Positions 1 through 12,113 are shown, numbered from the stretch's first letter. The stretch: DNA of 64,000 nt from Acanthosepion esculentum (GCA_964036315.1 OZ038509.1:28485968-28549967); one strand, 5' to 3'. Notes: a model not told the origin generated them from the letters alone. Made by a program: numbers and translations.

Positions 1-675
1 CGCTATTATGTATGGCCACCAATGCTACCCCACACAAAAGATTTCTATCCTTCCAACGATGGAGTTTGGCTGGGACTTCACTTTCCACTTAGCTTTCTCA
101 ACCAGGTACGGTTCTAATGAGACTCCACATTTGCTATACCAAACATGACCCCCTGGTAGACAAAGTGGAACTAATAGAAGCAATGCCACATTACGCACTC
201 ATGCAATACCTGGATGGAAGGTAATATACCATCTTTTTTAGAGATCTGGCTCCTGCTGGAGATGTACCAGATCTCAAAACCTCCCTAGTCAGGAGATCTG
301 ATCTCTTCGACACTGAAAACCAATCGGGAGATCACCGTGCTGGAATTACTCCAGACACATTACCCCAGGATGATGACACAGCTTCCATTGTGCCTCCATC
401 AGACATTTCAGAGGGATTAACATCCAAGACTCTGACAACTCCAGACAATCCTGATGAGTGCTCAATGCCCCAGAAGTGGGTACATCCAGAAACAGATTCA
501 AAAGATTCTTGTTCATCAAGAAGTTTGAGATACTTCCATTCCCGGACTAATGGGCGAGCTCAAGATGAGAGATCTTCCAACCCGAATAGTCTAATACAAG
601 AACTACCCAGGCATTCACAGACAATCTATAAAGAGCCTGGATACCTAAGAGATTTTCTCTCTTATGAATAAAATA
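1..675 (+). pseudogene. 3' end of a Gypsy-type LTR retrotransposon polyprotein (relic)
   Basis: From about 150 to 228 the + strand reads DPLVDKVELIEAMPHYALMQ and then YLDGR, followed after one stop by RDLAPAG (about 241-261). It then stays open, acidic and Ser/Thr-rich, to a stop at 669-671. This arrangement (D-P-L-V-D-x-V-E-L, Y-x-D-G-R, R-D-L-A-P) is what I recall from the extreme C-terminus of Gypsy/Metaviridae integrase polyproteins in invertebrates. The element enters from the left edge of the window. Stops show decay. Confidence 0.6.
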
Positions 676-831
676 TGTAGGAGAAATGTACTGACACATC
701 ATCAGTTACCTCCTCTTAATATCTAGGAGGTATAAAAAGCACCCTGTAATATCCTTCAGTAGATGAGTAGTCAGAGTAAAGTGCAATAAAACTTTGGTAT
801 AAGTTTATTCACTGCTTCTGTTCTTACTACA
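676..831 (+). repeat. Candidate 3' LTR of the left-edge Gypsy relic
   Basis: The segment begins TGTAGGAG and ends ACTACA, the TG...CA form of LTR ends. It holds a TATAAAA box (about 731) and an AATAAA signal (785-790) in LTR-like order. It starts 5 nt after the stop of the upstream polyprotein relic. No second copy was found in the window, so the ends are inferred. Confidence 0.4.
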
Positions 832-1217
832 ATAAGTACCACAGTTATTTTCACTACAGAAGACCATATGTGTAATTATTATTTTAGAAATGGGGAATTT
901 TTTTTCTTTGGAGAAAAATTTCTATAATTAAAAAATTGAAGTTTTGTTACAATACTGATGACTGGGGATGTCACTGCATGTGATTTATTTCTAATTTATT
1001 AATTTGAAAATAAATAATGTATATTTCTTCTACAGAGAAAAATTCTTATGAATGTTTCATATTTCAAAAACAAAATATGTTTACATGTATGATACTCCTT
1101 AGTGAAAATTGTCATTGGTCTAAAATGATAAAAATATTACTTTCACCAAAAGTTTACAAAATTCAAGAAACATTGTATTTAAGCATTGTTTATGTACATG
1201 GTTATGTATGAGAAAGT
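832..1217. other. AT-rich spacer between two Gypsy relics
   Basis: There is no recognisable gene or structured repeat here. A 64-codon open frame (1017-1211) has low-complexity composition and no recognisable motif. Confidence 0.5.
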
Positions 1218-4190
1218 GTGAGTGAACAATTGAAAAGTCATGCCCAAGAAGTTTCTAACACACTTTCAGTAAGTGCAATACAGTCCAACCACAAAACACA
1301 AAAATATGGCCAGATACAGGGAAATATAGATGAAGGAAAAAAAGATGAAACAAAAACAGAGTCCAATGAATATGGTAGATGTGGATATTGTCATGTGGAT
1401 AGAGCTTCCTTGTGTAGGAAGTACCTAAAGATTGGACATTTTAAAAACATGTACCCAACAAGAAAACTGTACACTGCATAAACAAGTCTGCTGCAAGCAA
1501 AGACAACTATTGTCATTCATATGTAGTTGACAGAATAGAGAATGCACATGTGACACGTTGAATCACAGTGGTCAGTGAACTTGCTACTTCAAGGCATCAA
1601 AATGCCATTAAAAGTTGTTACAGAAAATGACGTCACATCTTATTACTGAATTATTTAAATAAAATGAAAACCAAGCCCAAAATATGCCCAGCAAAAATAA
1701 GACTAATGTCGTATACAGGAGATATAATCTCAGTAGCCAGTAAAGTGGATGTAATAATAAAAAGAAAAGGTATGTCATATAAAATCTCTTTTATTATAAC
1801 ACCAAGGAACATTCCTTGGCGTTATAATAAACACAAGCATAAGCCATATTATGAAAATACTCTTGTGACCAAATAAACTTAATTAAAAGCATAAATATTA
1901 GCAATAACTCTGAAAAAAAAATCCAAAGTACTGGCAGAATACAAAGATTTATTTGAATGTCTAGAATGTAAAAGTTCACATAAACTTGCACAAGATGCAA
2001 TACCTGTTATTGAAGCATGCAGGAAAATATCATTTGCCATGCAAAAAGAAATTAAAATGGAACTTTTAAGAATGAAAAAGGCCTGAGTGATGCAAAAAGT
2101 AACTGAGTGAATAAAATGGGTAAACACCATGCATATCATTCATAAGACCAATGGCAAACTGTGTATATGGAGGTGAGACATTCACTCACACTTACAAACT
2201 GTCAAGAGAGTGTTCAACGTATGCAGGTACAATAACATGTCCCTGAACAGAGACAAGTGCCAAATTGCTTTCTAAGAACTAACATTCCTCACTGACCTAC
2301 TCACAAATCATGGTCTTCAACCTGAATCAGCCAAAGTAAAGTCCATAGTTGAATTTTTGACCCCTAAAGACCTGAAAGAAGTGGCAAGATTCTTAGGTAT
2401 GAATAAATACTTTTCTAGATGCACCACAAATCTGTCATAATGAACGTTTCACAAGCAGAACCTACAGAAAGCTAATGTAGTGATCACATGGGGCCCAGAA
2501 TATGAGAGAGAATTTGATGACATTAAAAAGTTACTATCCTCATAACACATCCTACAATTTTAACCCTCAGTTATTGATCCTGATATCATGTGGCACAAGC
2601 AAAAAGGTGCTAGGTACAATACTGGAAGAGCAACATGATAAAGAAGAATGGCTACTATTACATCGTGTGCAATCACAGGTACACAAAGCAGTTGAGTGGG
2701 AAGCATTAACTACACAATTTGCATGTGAAAGATTCCATCAATATATTTATGGAAAATTAGTGCAAATCCAGACATACTACAAGTCCCTAGCAACAAAATT
2801 CCAAAAGGCTCTGAATGACTACCTACCTTGATTGCAATGTATATGGCTCAGAGTTCAGAGATATGACTTTCAGATAAGCCATGTACCAGGAAAGAGCATG
2901 CATGCTGCAGATGCACTTTTACTTGCTGTGCTAATGGACACAGCAGACACATTTGAAAATGAAATAGGGTGCTACTGTGTTAAAATATGTACCTATCACT
3001 GATAGGAAAATGGAGGAAATCCGAGTAGCCACATTAGCTGACTCTACAATGCAAACCCTAAAAATTGGCCATCAAGTATCAAGCAATGCCAGGCAAAAAT
3101 TGTACCATACTTTAACCATTGAACAGAATTGTTGGTACATCAAGATCTGATACTCAAAGGTGAACTTGTGGTTATTCCTCTTGGCTTGAGGATAGAAATC
3201 CTTCAGAAGATACACTGGCCATCAAGGCCAATACAACTGCAAACAGCAAATATATTGGATTTTTGGATTGGCATGAACAGATTATATTGTCCAGAATTGT
3301 GACATCTGCTAAAGGTATACAGATGTGCAACTAAAACTGCTACTCTTAAGCCAGCCAGAAAGTAGCAGCAGATCTATGCCATTACAACAATAGGGAATAT
3401 CTCATTGTAGTAAATGCATACTTCAATTACCCAGATGTATAGCAGATACAATCTCAGAACAGTGAAGCTGTGATTAAAGCTATGCAACACAGCTTTAGCA
3501 GATTTGAAGTCCCACAAGAAGTATTCACGGATAATGATTCATGCTTCATGTCAACAGAAAGCCAACAATTTGCAACAAAATGGGGCTTTAAAATGGGACT
3601 TCAGAATCATAACATCATCTCCACATTACTCACATGTGATTGGCCCTGCTTAAAAAATGGTGAAATCTGTAAAAAACATTCTACAGAAATCCGGGCAGTC
3701 ATTGCTTGAACTCCTAATCCCCTGCAACATGACAGACGATACAGATCATCACCTACAGAAATGTCGATAGAGAAACAGCTAAGAAACAACCTCCCCACAA
3801 TCAATAAATAAAAAAAAACATTGAGTAGAAGGCAAGGGTCCAAGTAAGGGCCAAACAAAAATGTTACTTCAACTGTCGGTAAGTTCAGGAGTTAAAAAAA
3901 AATAAACCCAGGGGATGCAGTTTGTATCTGAGACTCTATGCATAACAGATGGAATGAATCAGGTATAGTACAAGTAGAAGTAGTACCCAGATCATTCACC
4001 ATTCAGACTCAAACAGGAGCTGTTCTTGAATGGAATAGAAAGGACTTACTAAAAATAAACAAATGCCATTCAAATGAGGACTCCTCATGGTTTCCACTAC
4101 CCTCAGACATGGATGGCATTGATGAAAATCAAAATCAGCAAGTAGTGCCTGAACCAGCATTTACACAGATGAACAGACATTAAAAAATTA
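1218..4190 (+). mobile_element. Degenerate Gypsy-type LTR retrotransposon (gag end to integrase end)
   Basis: Pieces appear in canonical order on the + strand, broken by frameshifts and stops. A gag tail with a damaged zinc knuckle (CRKYLKIGHFKN) lies near 1411-1455, and a protease-like stretch at 1664-1800. The reverse-transcriptase N-terminus is at about 1935-2160 (AEYKDLF...KTNGKLCIW). The connection domain is at about 2295-2425 (FLTDLLTNHGLQPE, ARFLGMNKYFS). RNase H-like sequence spans about 2490-2930 (VPGKSMHAADAL). The integrase core is at about 3460-3720 (VFTDNDSCF, FATKWGFK), and the post-integrase tail at 3960-4060 (RSFTIQTQTGAVLEWNRKDL). The catalytic palm between about 2165 and 2290 is missing, so it cannot be active. 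LTRs were not identified. Confidence 0.75.
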
Positions 4191-4829
4191 ATCTGAGCAA
4201 CAGAGCTCAATAACAACAAAAAACAGAAACAGTCCATCAGAGTTACAATGTTGAAATTGTAAGTTAAAACCATTAAACAAGTTAGACTTACAAACCACTC
4301 AGTGAACTGTTATTTTTTTCGCTGCAGGAACTCTTTTTGTTTCCACATATGTTACTACACATATATGTTCATATCTTGTTCTCTCTTTTTCTCTTTTTTC
4401 TTTTATCTCTTTTGTGTGACTGTTACTAACCACATATCTATGCTTCCTTACTACAAATATCTTTACTATCATCTTGAGGGTGAATATGTAGTATGTGTGC
4501 AGAAACTAGTTAACCATGAATTACATCCCTTGATATAGGACAGTCCTGAACAAGATTCTGATGTGATGTGAAAAAAAAAAAAGAACAAGAAATCACCACT
4601 TTTGAACATGTGAACATGGAATAGAAATACTGTCTAAAAAATCTCCTTGCTTTTCATACCAAAACACCCTATGTGGAAATATTACAAAACTGTAATAAGC
4701 TCACATAAATAGTCTAAACTGGAGATGTTTGCCAAATTGTCATTTTCCAACATGACAGGATGTACTTCATTATATCTAAACAAGCTTATATCACTAGCTA
4801 GTCACATTTAAGTTAGTGAGGATATTCTT
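4191..4829. other. Intervening AT-rich sequence between Gypsy relics
   Basis: Nothing recognisable is seen. It may hold eroded LTR or 5' leader of the flanking elements, but no repeat pair supports this. Confidence 0.4.
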
Positions 4830-7645
4830 TGATATAAATTTATTCAGGCATCACAACTCAGTGATAGCATCCCAAACTGTTCTAGAAACAGATCATCTTG
4901 CAAAAATGGCAGATGATCTGCTATATTTTAATAAACAAGAGACTGCACAAATCCAGTAAGTAACACAAAGTCATCACTGTAGTAGCAGTAGTATTGATTT
5001 GTTAAGGAGAACAAATGACTGCCACCCAGTTTTCCCCATTTCAACAAGAACCAGAAGGCAAAAGATTGTCAGGTTCATTTATATTTTGCCAAATGTGCAA
5101 AATTCTGCAAGCCATAGTGCAAGTGGCCAGAGAAAGAACATTAAAGTTACATCTTATTTTTTGCCCTCCTTCATCTGCACCTGCTGAGATATTGGAAAAC
5201 TTATTCAGTGGGATACGTTAGCCTCCAGTTATCTTCCATACCTTGAAGACACTGCTCAAAAGATTAACTTTTTGTGGGTGCAGGAGCTGCCATATTGATC
5301 CTACTTAAGAAATATTTAGATGATGTTGTTATCTACCCAACAAATATCTCCATAGTGTCTATTAATGGACAGATGATTGAGTGTTCAGGGCAAGCTACAT
5401 TAAATTTGGTGATGAAAAATCTACGAGCACATCAGATGTTTGTGATTACAGATACCACAAAACCTCTCTTAGGTTATAATTTCTTAAGTCATTTCAGTCT
5501 GATGGTTGACTGTACAAATAATAAAATTCATGGGCCCAACAACTAAAATACAGCCAACCAATGCAAAGCCAACTCCTAGGATTATGAACATCATAATCAA
5601 CTAAGATAATGCTGCTGACAACAGTATGGATAATTATGGAAAAATATTCAAATATAATTTCACCTCACTTCAATCCTGATGCAGAAAATCTAAATGTTTT
5701 TCATAAGATTTGCAACCCGCCCATATTTTCTAAACCACAACAACTATTTGACATAGTGGAAGAGGAATTTAGGAAACTCCAAAAAGCAGCAATATCCCCT
5801 TCAAAATTGGAATGGAGTTCAGCTTTACACATCGTGCCAAAGTCAGATTATGCCAAAGTTGGATAGTATATACAGACCTATGGGTAACTGTAGTAACTAA
5901 ATTCAATAACAAAAGTAAATGGGTATCAAGCACTGAATATAAATTCTTTATCATCTAAGCTGTATGGTAAGAGTATATTTTAAAAAACTGATTTTTAACT
6001 TGATGATGTCTGTAAAACAGCCATTAAAGTACTGTTTAGCTTGTTCAAATACAAGTACATGCCTTTTTGACTACAGAATGCATCAAATACACTTCAGCAA
6101 ATGCAGGACAATATCTTCAGTGAGTTCAGTTGTATATTCATATAAATTGATGACATTCTCATCTTAAGTGCCCCAAAATCTTACTCCAAACACCTCAACA
6201 AAGTCATACAGTAACTCAGGGAGTTGTACAACCATTAACACTTCTCTTTTAAAATGTCCGTTCAGTGCTTATAAACTTGGGATTAAGCATTTTTAGTATT
6301 ACAATTAGTTCTAAGAAACTTGCTGAATTAAATGACTTTTCTTCACCAAATGACTCTAAATCATTGCTTTGATTCTTTAGAATGGTCAATCTCTATAAGA
6401 AGCTTGCTTCATGTTTTTGCAATATGGTTTTCCTGCTACTGAACCTATACATAAGAGCCCAAAGTCAAAAGATAACACTAAAAAAAGAAGGGATGGAATC
6501 TCTTGAAACTATAAAAAAAGACATTATCAAGTGTAACTGCTCTTGCCTAGCCCAGCTCAGATGTTAATAATTATCAGCTTGTGACAGATAATTCAGTCCT
6601 AATTATGCTGTAGATGCAGCATTACACCAAATGATTGATAATGAACTGATTCTGGTTGGTTTTTTTTCTGAAAACTATCACAGATGCAGCAAAAACATTC
6701 CACTTTTGATAGGGAACTGCTAGCTGTCTACCTGGTGGGTTTGCATTTTAAACACTGGATAGAAGTCAGAAATGTGCTGTTATTAACAGACTACAGACCT
6801 TTCTTTGTAATACTTTCACAAATCAAACTTGACTAAAATTTGACAGACAAAAATGTACTCTTGTTTTATATGTTAGTGATATTTCACTTTTAAAAGTAGT
6901 CAGAATATAGTAGCTGATTGCTTATCTCAACCAGCTGATGCAATTACTATAGATGTATGTAATTTGCAGGAAATGGTGAAGCACCAAACTACTGATAAAG
7001 AAATTAAACACTATCATGATCAGCTGAAGCCATATCCTATAAATGAACCTCAAACTATTCTATGTGATATGTCATTAACCTTTCCATGACCTTTTGTGGC
7101 ACAAGAGATCAGAAAATAGGTATTTGACAGCCTGCATAATCTATCACACCCTGGGATATTAACTTCAATAAAAATGATAAGATCGAAGTACTACTGGCTG
7201 AAAATGAGCAAATCAATAAAATCATAGTGCAAGGAATTGCCGGAAAGTAAAAATAACAAAACATACCAAGAGCAAAATTTAGCCATTTGATTTACCAAAC
7301 AGTGCACCTGGATATAGTGGGTCCCTTAACACCAGTGAAAAGTCCTAATGATCCATATTTCTCTTATTGATAATTATTAATGTGCATCGATAGAAGTATT
7401 TGATGGATAAAAGTGTGTCCCTTGATGGAAATTTCAGCACAATCAATTTCTACAGCTTTGGTTAAGATGCAGTTACTCAGATTTGGAGTTCACTTCAGTG
7501 TTGTTAAAGACAGACAGACTTTTCTAAAAATAATAGGTTTCTGCAGACTACAGACAGCATACTAACATCCACAAACAAATGGATTAATTGAATGGACACA
7601 TTAAACTCTATAGTTTTGATTTTACAAAAATAAATATTAAATATT
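4830..7645 (+). mobile_element. Degenerate Gypsy (mag-like) retrotransposon, gag end to integrase
   Basis: The gag tail is at about 4860-4930 (LETDHLAKMADDLLYFNK), followed by a cysteine-rich stretch at 5078-5140. The protease is at 5274-5546 with the active-site D-T/S-G reading G-A-G, then PLLGYNFLSHFSLMVD. The RT N-terminus is at 5700-5860 (EEFRKLQKAAIS...SALHIVPKSD). The RT palm is at 6080-6190, where the YxDD box reads stop-I-D-D. RNase H is at about 6680-6810 (HSTFDRELLAVYL, LLLTDYRPF). The integrase zinc region is at 7120-7260 (FDSLHNLSHP, SKYYWLKMSK), and the integrase core at about 7300-7620 (VDIVGPLTPV, HPQTNGLIE). Motif order matches Gypsy elements. Multiple frameshifts and the lost protease Asp and RT Tyr make it inactive. 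It differs in sequence from the relic just upstream, so it is a separate insertion. Confidence 0.78.
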
Positions 7646-9925
7646 ACAATAAAGTAAGCACATCTATACTATTATTTATTTCCAGTATAGCCTGTTTTAA
7701 AAGAATCATCTGTCGCATCCACTGATTTGGCAACTTGAAGTGGATTAGCTCCCTTGACTGACAATGGTTTCATGTACCTCTGTTAAATAATAGCCTAGCA
7801 GACTATTGTTTTTTAGAGAATTGTATTCTGCTTTGACTTCCTCATTTTGACCTTTGAGGTCAGATACAAGAAAACAAAGGAAGTCGATTGTGATTGGCTG
7901 AAGCTAGCATAGGAATGTTAGATATGGAAAGGGATTTCAGGGAGTTAGTCTTACACGTCTAACAATGTAGATGTGTTAGAATTGTGTCTGGAAACTGCTC
8001 CCCAGTGGGGGTGATAGAGTGAACTCACTGGCTAGTTAAAAATGTACATGTCAACATGTTTCATAAACTAGTAAGTTAAAATTCCCTTTATTGATGTGTA
8101 TTTCATCTCCAGACACCAAAAACATTTTTTGACACCTGGCTAGGAGAAGATGAGAGAGAGAAAATTGACATTGTATTAATTGACACCATCACCCAAGAGA
8201 ACCCCAGAAGAAGGGGCAATACAACACCAGTGTACCAGTGTTTCTGAATTTTAACAAAACCTTCAATATTTCAAAAATCATGTATATTCAATACATGAAA
8301 CCTTGATAAACAGTTTTGGAATACTAATAGGAACATTTGCTTAAAGAAAAGATGTTTTTCAAATATCTACTTAATTTCTTGAGTAAAGAAATAGGCAAGA
8401 CAAGCCAAGTTACATAACTGTAACAACATTATATATACAAAGAGTGGGCTCCCTTCCCACCAGGGTTATGTGTGACCTTGTCATTATGATAGTACTGATC
8501 TCTGACTGGATGGGTTGCCTGAAATAAGTAGAAGCAACTTCCGCCTAAACGGTGAAGCAGTCCTTCTTCTTTTCCTATAAATTATAAATTTATAAGGGCT
8601 GAAATATTGAATTGTTGATAATGCATATTTTATCAACAGCTGTGAGTTGTTGGTTTTGTTAATATTTCAAATGTTTATTTCTAACAAATTCAGGACATTT
8701 CTCCACTCATTTTAGAGCAGTTCAGATGATGTAAATAAACACTGATATATCAACAAAATCACTTGCCAGTCTCCTATTGATTTCATGCTTACAAGTGAAA
8801 ATGTTTTTATCAGTTATGGCTTAATATTATCAGATAAATGATGAACAAGGATTTCATTCTAGATTATCGTCCAACATAAATAAAAATTTTTGCTGGGAAA
8901 TTGAAAACGAAATATATGTAAATAAATAAAACAACCAAATTTTTTAAAATATAAACAATTAAATTTCAGATACTCATTGGTCATTTAAAAATAAATATAT
9001 AAATAAAATACAGCAATTCATATAAATCCCTCACCACCACCACCACCATTCACCAATACAAAATATATATACCAGGCTGCCTTGTCAGTTTAGGAATGAT
9101 GTTAACAAAGTTTTCAATAAAAAGTAAAACATTGCCAAAAGGATTCTCAGTGAATTACAGCAGAATTAGAATATTTTATAAAACACAAAAAAAAACAAAA
9201 ACAATCAGCAAGCAGCTGGTGTCTTGAAGTTGACATTATATTTACACACATTTTCTCCAATTGAATGGACTCCATCTTGATTGCTACATTGAAAAAGATC
9301 TGAAATCAAGAAAAACAAAAAGTAAAATTTTATTGCACACAATCATTAGCCACAAGGACAAAAGACTTTTCTTTTTTACAAAACAATATTTCATTATCCA
9401 CAAACAATTAATTGTTATGCAAAACAAAATTCTTTACAAGTGACTCTTCTAAGGTTTATAAAGAAAGTCATGCATTTTCTAAAATTGAAAACCTGACAAA
9501 ATGATTTAATAAAAAAGAAAAAGATTTGTAGAATTGATCATTAGAAAATGACACATTTTTTTTCTGGAAAGAAGATCCAAGTGTAGTATCTTTCCATATT
9601 TTAAATTGCCATTTTTTTGATACCTGCAACTATTTCCAAGCATTTCTCTCAACATGTATCTGCTTGGTGATTAGGAGGAAGTGTTTCTTCCTCTCAAAGA
9701 GGATCTAATTAATATTTGTTACCAAATCCAAAGAATTTCAAAAATATTCTATCATCTCAAGAAGGGATAACTTTTTAGATAGCAGCTCTGGAATAAGTTT
9801 CAAATCAGAAATGAAGATATCCAAAAACAAATTCAAAATATTTATAAAAAAATGCTAGAGAGACTCTGCAAATCAGCAAGAGTGTGCCAAGACAAAATGG
9901 CATTAGACAAAAAAAGTGACCAATG
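7646..9925. other. AT-rich intergenic sequence without recognisable genes
   Basis: I see no convincing coding sequence on either strand. A moderately GC-richer patch (about 7690-8240) could be an eroded LTR or SINE, but no internal motif or repeat partner proves it. A (CAC)n run lies near 9031-9050. Confidence 0.4.
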
Positions 9926-10190
9926 ACAGGTGGCGGTACAGAGTTGGTCTAATGGTTAAAATGCATGGAAAACATAATCAGCAATTTGAGCTCAAATTCT
10001 AACTGAAGTAGTGCTCATTTCACACTATGCCCTTGGAAAAAGCATGAATCCACAACTCCCAAGAGATTAGCTTGATTACTCTTTACTGTTGGTATCATGT
10101 AACCCAGTGTAACATGTCAACTGTTACTTGTAGAGGAGATGGGCACATACTTGAGAAATGCCACTTATCAAGTCATGATTTGATGTGAGA
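9926..10190 (+). repeat. tRNA-derived SINE
   Basis: A pol III A-box-like stretch (GTTGGTCTAATGGTTAAAATGC, from about 9943) is followed about 30 nt later by a B-box-like stretch (GAGCTCAAATTCTAAC, about 9989). This is the spacing of a tRNA head. The body continues with a C/T-rich segment about sharing a cytoplasm-style SINE tail (CCTTGGAAAAAGC, then AGAGATTAGCTTGATTACTC), which is the layout I recall for cephalopod SINEs. No poly(A) end or target duplication could be fixed. Confidence 0.55.
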
Positions 10191-10299
10191 CATTTGTATG
10201 TATATTCATATGACTGCGCCTGAAGACAATGACAGAATGAACTAGCTAAAACAGTATAGGGAAAAAAATTGAATATTAACCAAATAAAAAGAAGAGCAT

Positions 10300-10530
10300 C
10301 ATTTTACTCTTGTTAGACATTGTTTTTGATATGGGCAAAATTTGGAATGACCCTGTGTCATCTTTAGGACATAATCTCCTACTCTGGATCAGTCCCCACT
10401 GACAAAAGTGGCTCTGGAGCTTTCTGCTGAATGTACTTCTTAAAAGGACAGATTGTATACTCATAGGCAAAGATGTTGGTCTTGTAACAGTTGAAACTTA
10501 GCTTGTAAAAAACACCTTCCGGTCAATAGA
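10300..10530 (-). pseudogene. Possible broken exon resembling an MRH-domain (glucosidase II beta-like) protein
   Basis: On the minus strand a pyrimidine tract plus CAG (about 10547-10532) precedes a reading frame containing NCYKTNIFAYEYTICPFKKY and then L-S-V-G. The spacing C-Y...Y-E-Y-T-x-C-P-F...Q...L-G recalls the C-terminal mannose-6-phosphate-receptor-homology domain of PRKCSH (glucosidase II beta). A TGA two codons upstream of the matching frame and a stop soon after it argue for a frameshifted relic. The resemblance is from memory and could be chance. Confidence 0.28.
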
Positions 10531-11610
10531 ACTGAAAAAAAAGAAAAAAGAATGTATATCAAAATGTTTAAAAATAGAAAATTCATGCTTCAGCTTTCCA
10601 ATTTTAACTCAGGTTATCCTCCAGTAAAATTCAAGCAACTATGCAGAGATTCTATCTCTGACTGAAGGCAAGTTTGTTAGTCTGAAATTACTACTAACCT
10701 ATAATTAGTGAGAAAATTGTGAGTGTTGATATCCAATAATTAGGTATTGTTGATATTGTTATTGTTTATAAGCTAAGAAAAATGTAATAAATAAAAACAA
10801 ATTTTACTTAATCCCATTAAGAAAAAAAATGAACAGATTAAAAAAGTTTCTAGAAGAGGAAGAATTTCAAGTGGAGGTTTTGACACCCTCCCTACTGCCT
10901 CATTTAATTCCAACTGACCTCTTTGACTTTAACTGAAATGATTTCTTTCAAATATTCGCTTTTTCATTTACACCCTTCCATGATGATTATCTTGTATTTA
11001 TTTATTTTCTGAATGATTTGGTGCATTGATTTGAACAAAAGCCATATTTGGAAACTTGCATCTTGGCTGAAATATATTCGCAAATCATCAAATAAATAAA
11101 TTTGAAACAATGGGACCCATTAAATGAAAATACAACAAAGAAGTTTCTTTTTTACTGTTGTAGAAATTCACAATTATGTTCGTATTTTAGGTTGTGGAAC
11201 CAGCCAACAGTAGTTTTTGTGTTTTTCCATTGGTTTACTCCAAACTTTGTCCTGAGTTAATTATATAACTAGATATAAAAGATGTCTACTCTACTATAAT
11301 AGAACACATAAGGCCCAAGAACAAATAAAAACAAGCACAAATGAAGTAAAAAATAATTAGGCACTGCCAAAAAACACTATTAATCGCCGACAAAGATGTG
11401 GGGCTAAAGAAGGAACCTTTGATGTTATAATGGGAAGCAGATAGATCCTCTGGAAAGGATGACAGGTTCCATTATTCTTTTATGGCACATAGAGTAAAAC
11501 GTTTTCTTTGTCTTTTATCAAATGTCTGCATTTCGGCTTGTGATTTGGTTTCTTTTGAATGGATTCCTGTAAAAGTGTCAAATGAGCGAATAAAAAATAA
11601 ATAAAGTGTA
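10531..11610. other. AT-rich intergenic stretch
   Basis: Nothing recognisable on either strand before the tRNA-like array begins. Confidence 0.4.
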
Positions 11611-11619
11611 AGGGCGCTT

Positions 11620-11691
11620 GATTCTATGGTGTAATGGTTAGCATTCTGGACTCTGAATCCAGCGATTTGAGTTCAAGTCTTGGTAGTATCT
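11620..11691 (+). tRNA. tRNA-Gln(CTG)-like, unit 1
   Basis: The acceptor pairs 6/7. The anticodon stem CTGGA/TCCAG is perfect and the loop CTCTGAA gives anticodon CTG. The T-stem relies on G-T pairs (TTGAG/CTTGG). It could be a marginal gene or a recent pseudogene. Confidence 0.45.
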
Positions 11692-11748
11692 TTCAATATC
11701 TCCTGTGAAATTATATAACAATAAAAAAAATAGTGTGCAAGGGCATTT

Positions 11749-11820
11749 GGTTTTATGGTGTAATGGTTATCATTCTGGGCTTTGAATCTGGTGATCCGAG
11801 TTCAAGTCATAGCAAAACCT
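11749..11820 (+). pseudogene. tRNA-Gln(TTG)-like, unit 2
   Basis: The anticodon loop CTTTGAA gives TTG. The anticodon stem (CTGGG/TCTGG) and the T-stem (3' strand CATAG) carry mismatches, so it is probably a pseudogene. Confidence 0.45.
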
Positions 11821-11876
11821 TTTAATATCTCTGATGAAATTATATAGAATAAAAAAAAAAAAGTTCAAAGGCGTTC

Positions 11877-11948
11877 GGTTCTATGGTGTAATGGCTCGCA
11901 TTCTGGACTCTAAATCCAATGATCCGAGTTCAAGTCTTGGTAGAACCT
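11877..11948 (+). tRNA. tRNA-Gln body with CTA (amber-reading) anticodon, unit 3
   Basis: This is the best-folded unit. The acceptor GGTTCTA/TAGAACC pairs 7/7. The T-stem CCGAG/CTTGG pairs fully with one G-T. The anticodon stem pairs 4/5. The loop CTCTAAA (11908-11914) puts CTA at 11910-11912, one base from the CTG of unit 1. If expressed and charged it would read UAG; decay of a CTG copy is the simpler explanation. Confidence 0.45.
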
Positions 11949-12009
11949 TTTAAAATTTCATATGAAATTATATAGCAATAAAAACAAAAAATAGAGTACT
12001 GGGTAGTTT

Positions 12010-12062
12010 GGTTAAATGTTGTAATGCTTAACATTCTGGACACTGAATCCCATGAGTCAAGA
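12010..12062 (+). pseudogene. Eroded tRNA-Gln-like unit 4
   Basis: GGTTAAATGTTGTAATGC, ACATTCTGGAC and CTGAATCC remain of the 5' half, and the 3' half is lost. It runs into an inverted tRNA fragment at 12075. Confidence 0.4.
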
Positions 12063-12074
12063 TATTAAGAGGTC

Positions 12075-12110
12075 CTACTGAGACCTGAACTTGGCTCGCT
12101 GGATTCAGAG
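12075..12110 (-). pseudogene. Inverted tRNA-Gln 3'-half fragment inside the array
   Basis: The reverse complement reads CTCTGAATCCAGCGAGCC and then AAGTTCAGGTCTCAGTAG. This is the anticodon loop to T-stem of a tRNA-Gln(CTG) in opposite orientation to the other units. Confidence 0.6.
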
Positions 12111-12113
12111 TTT

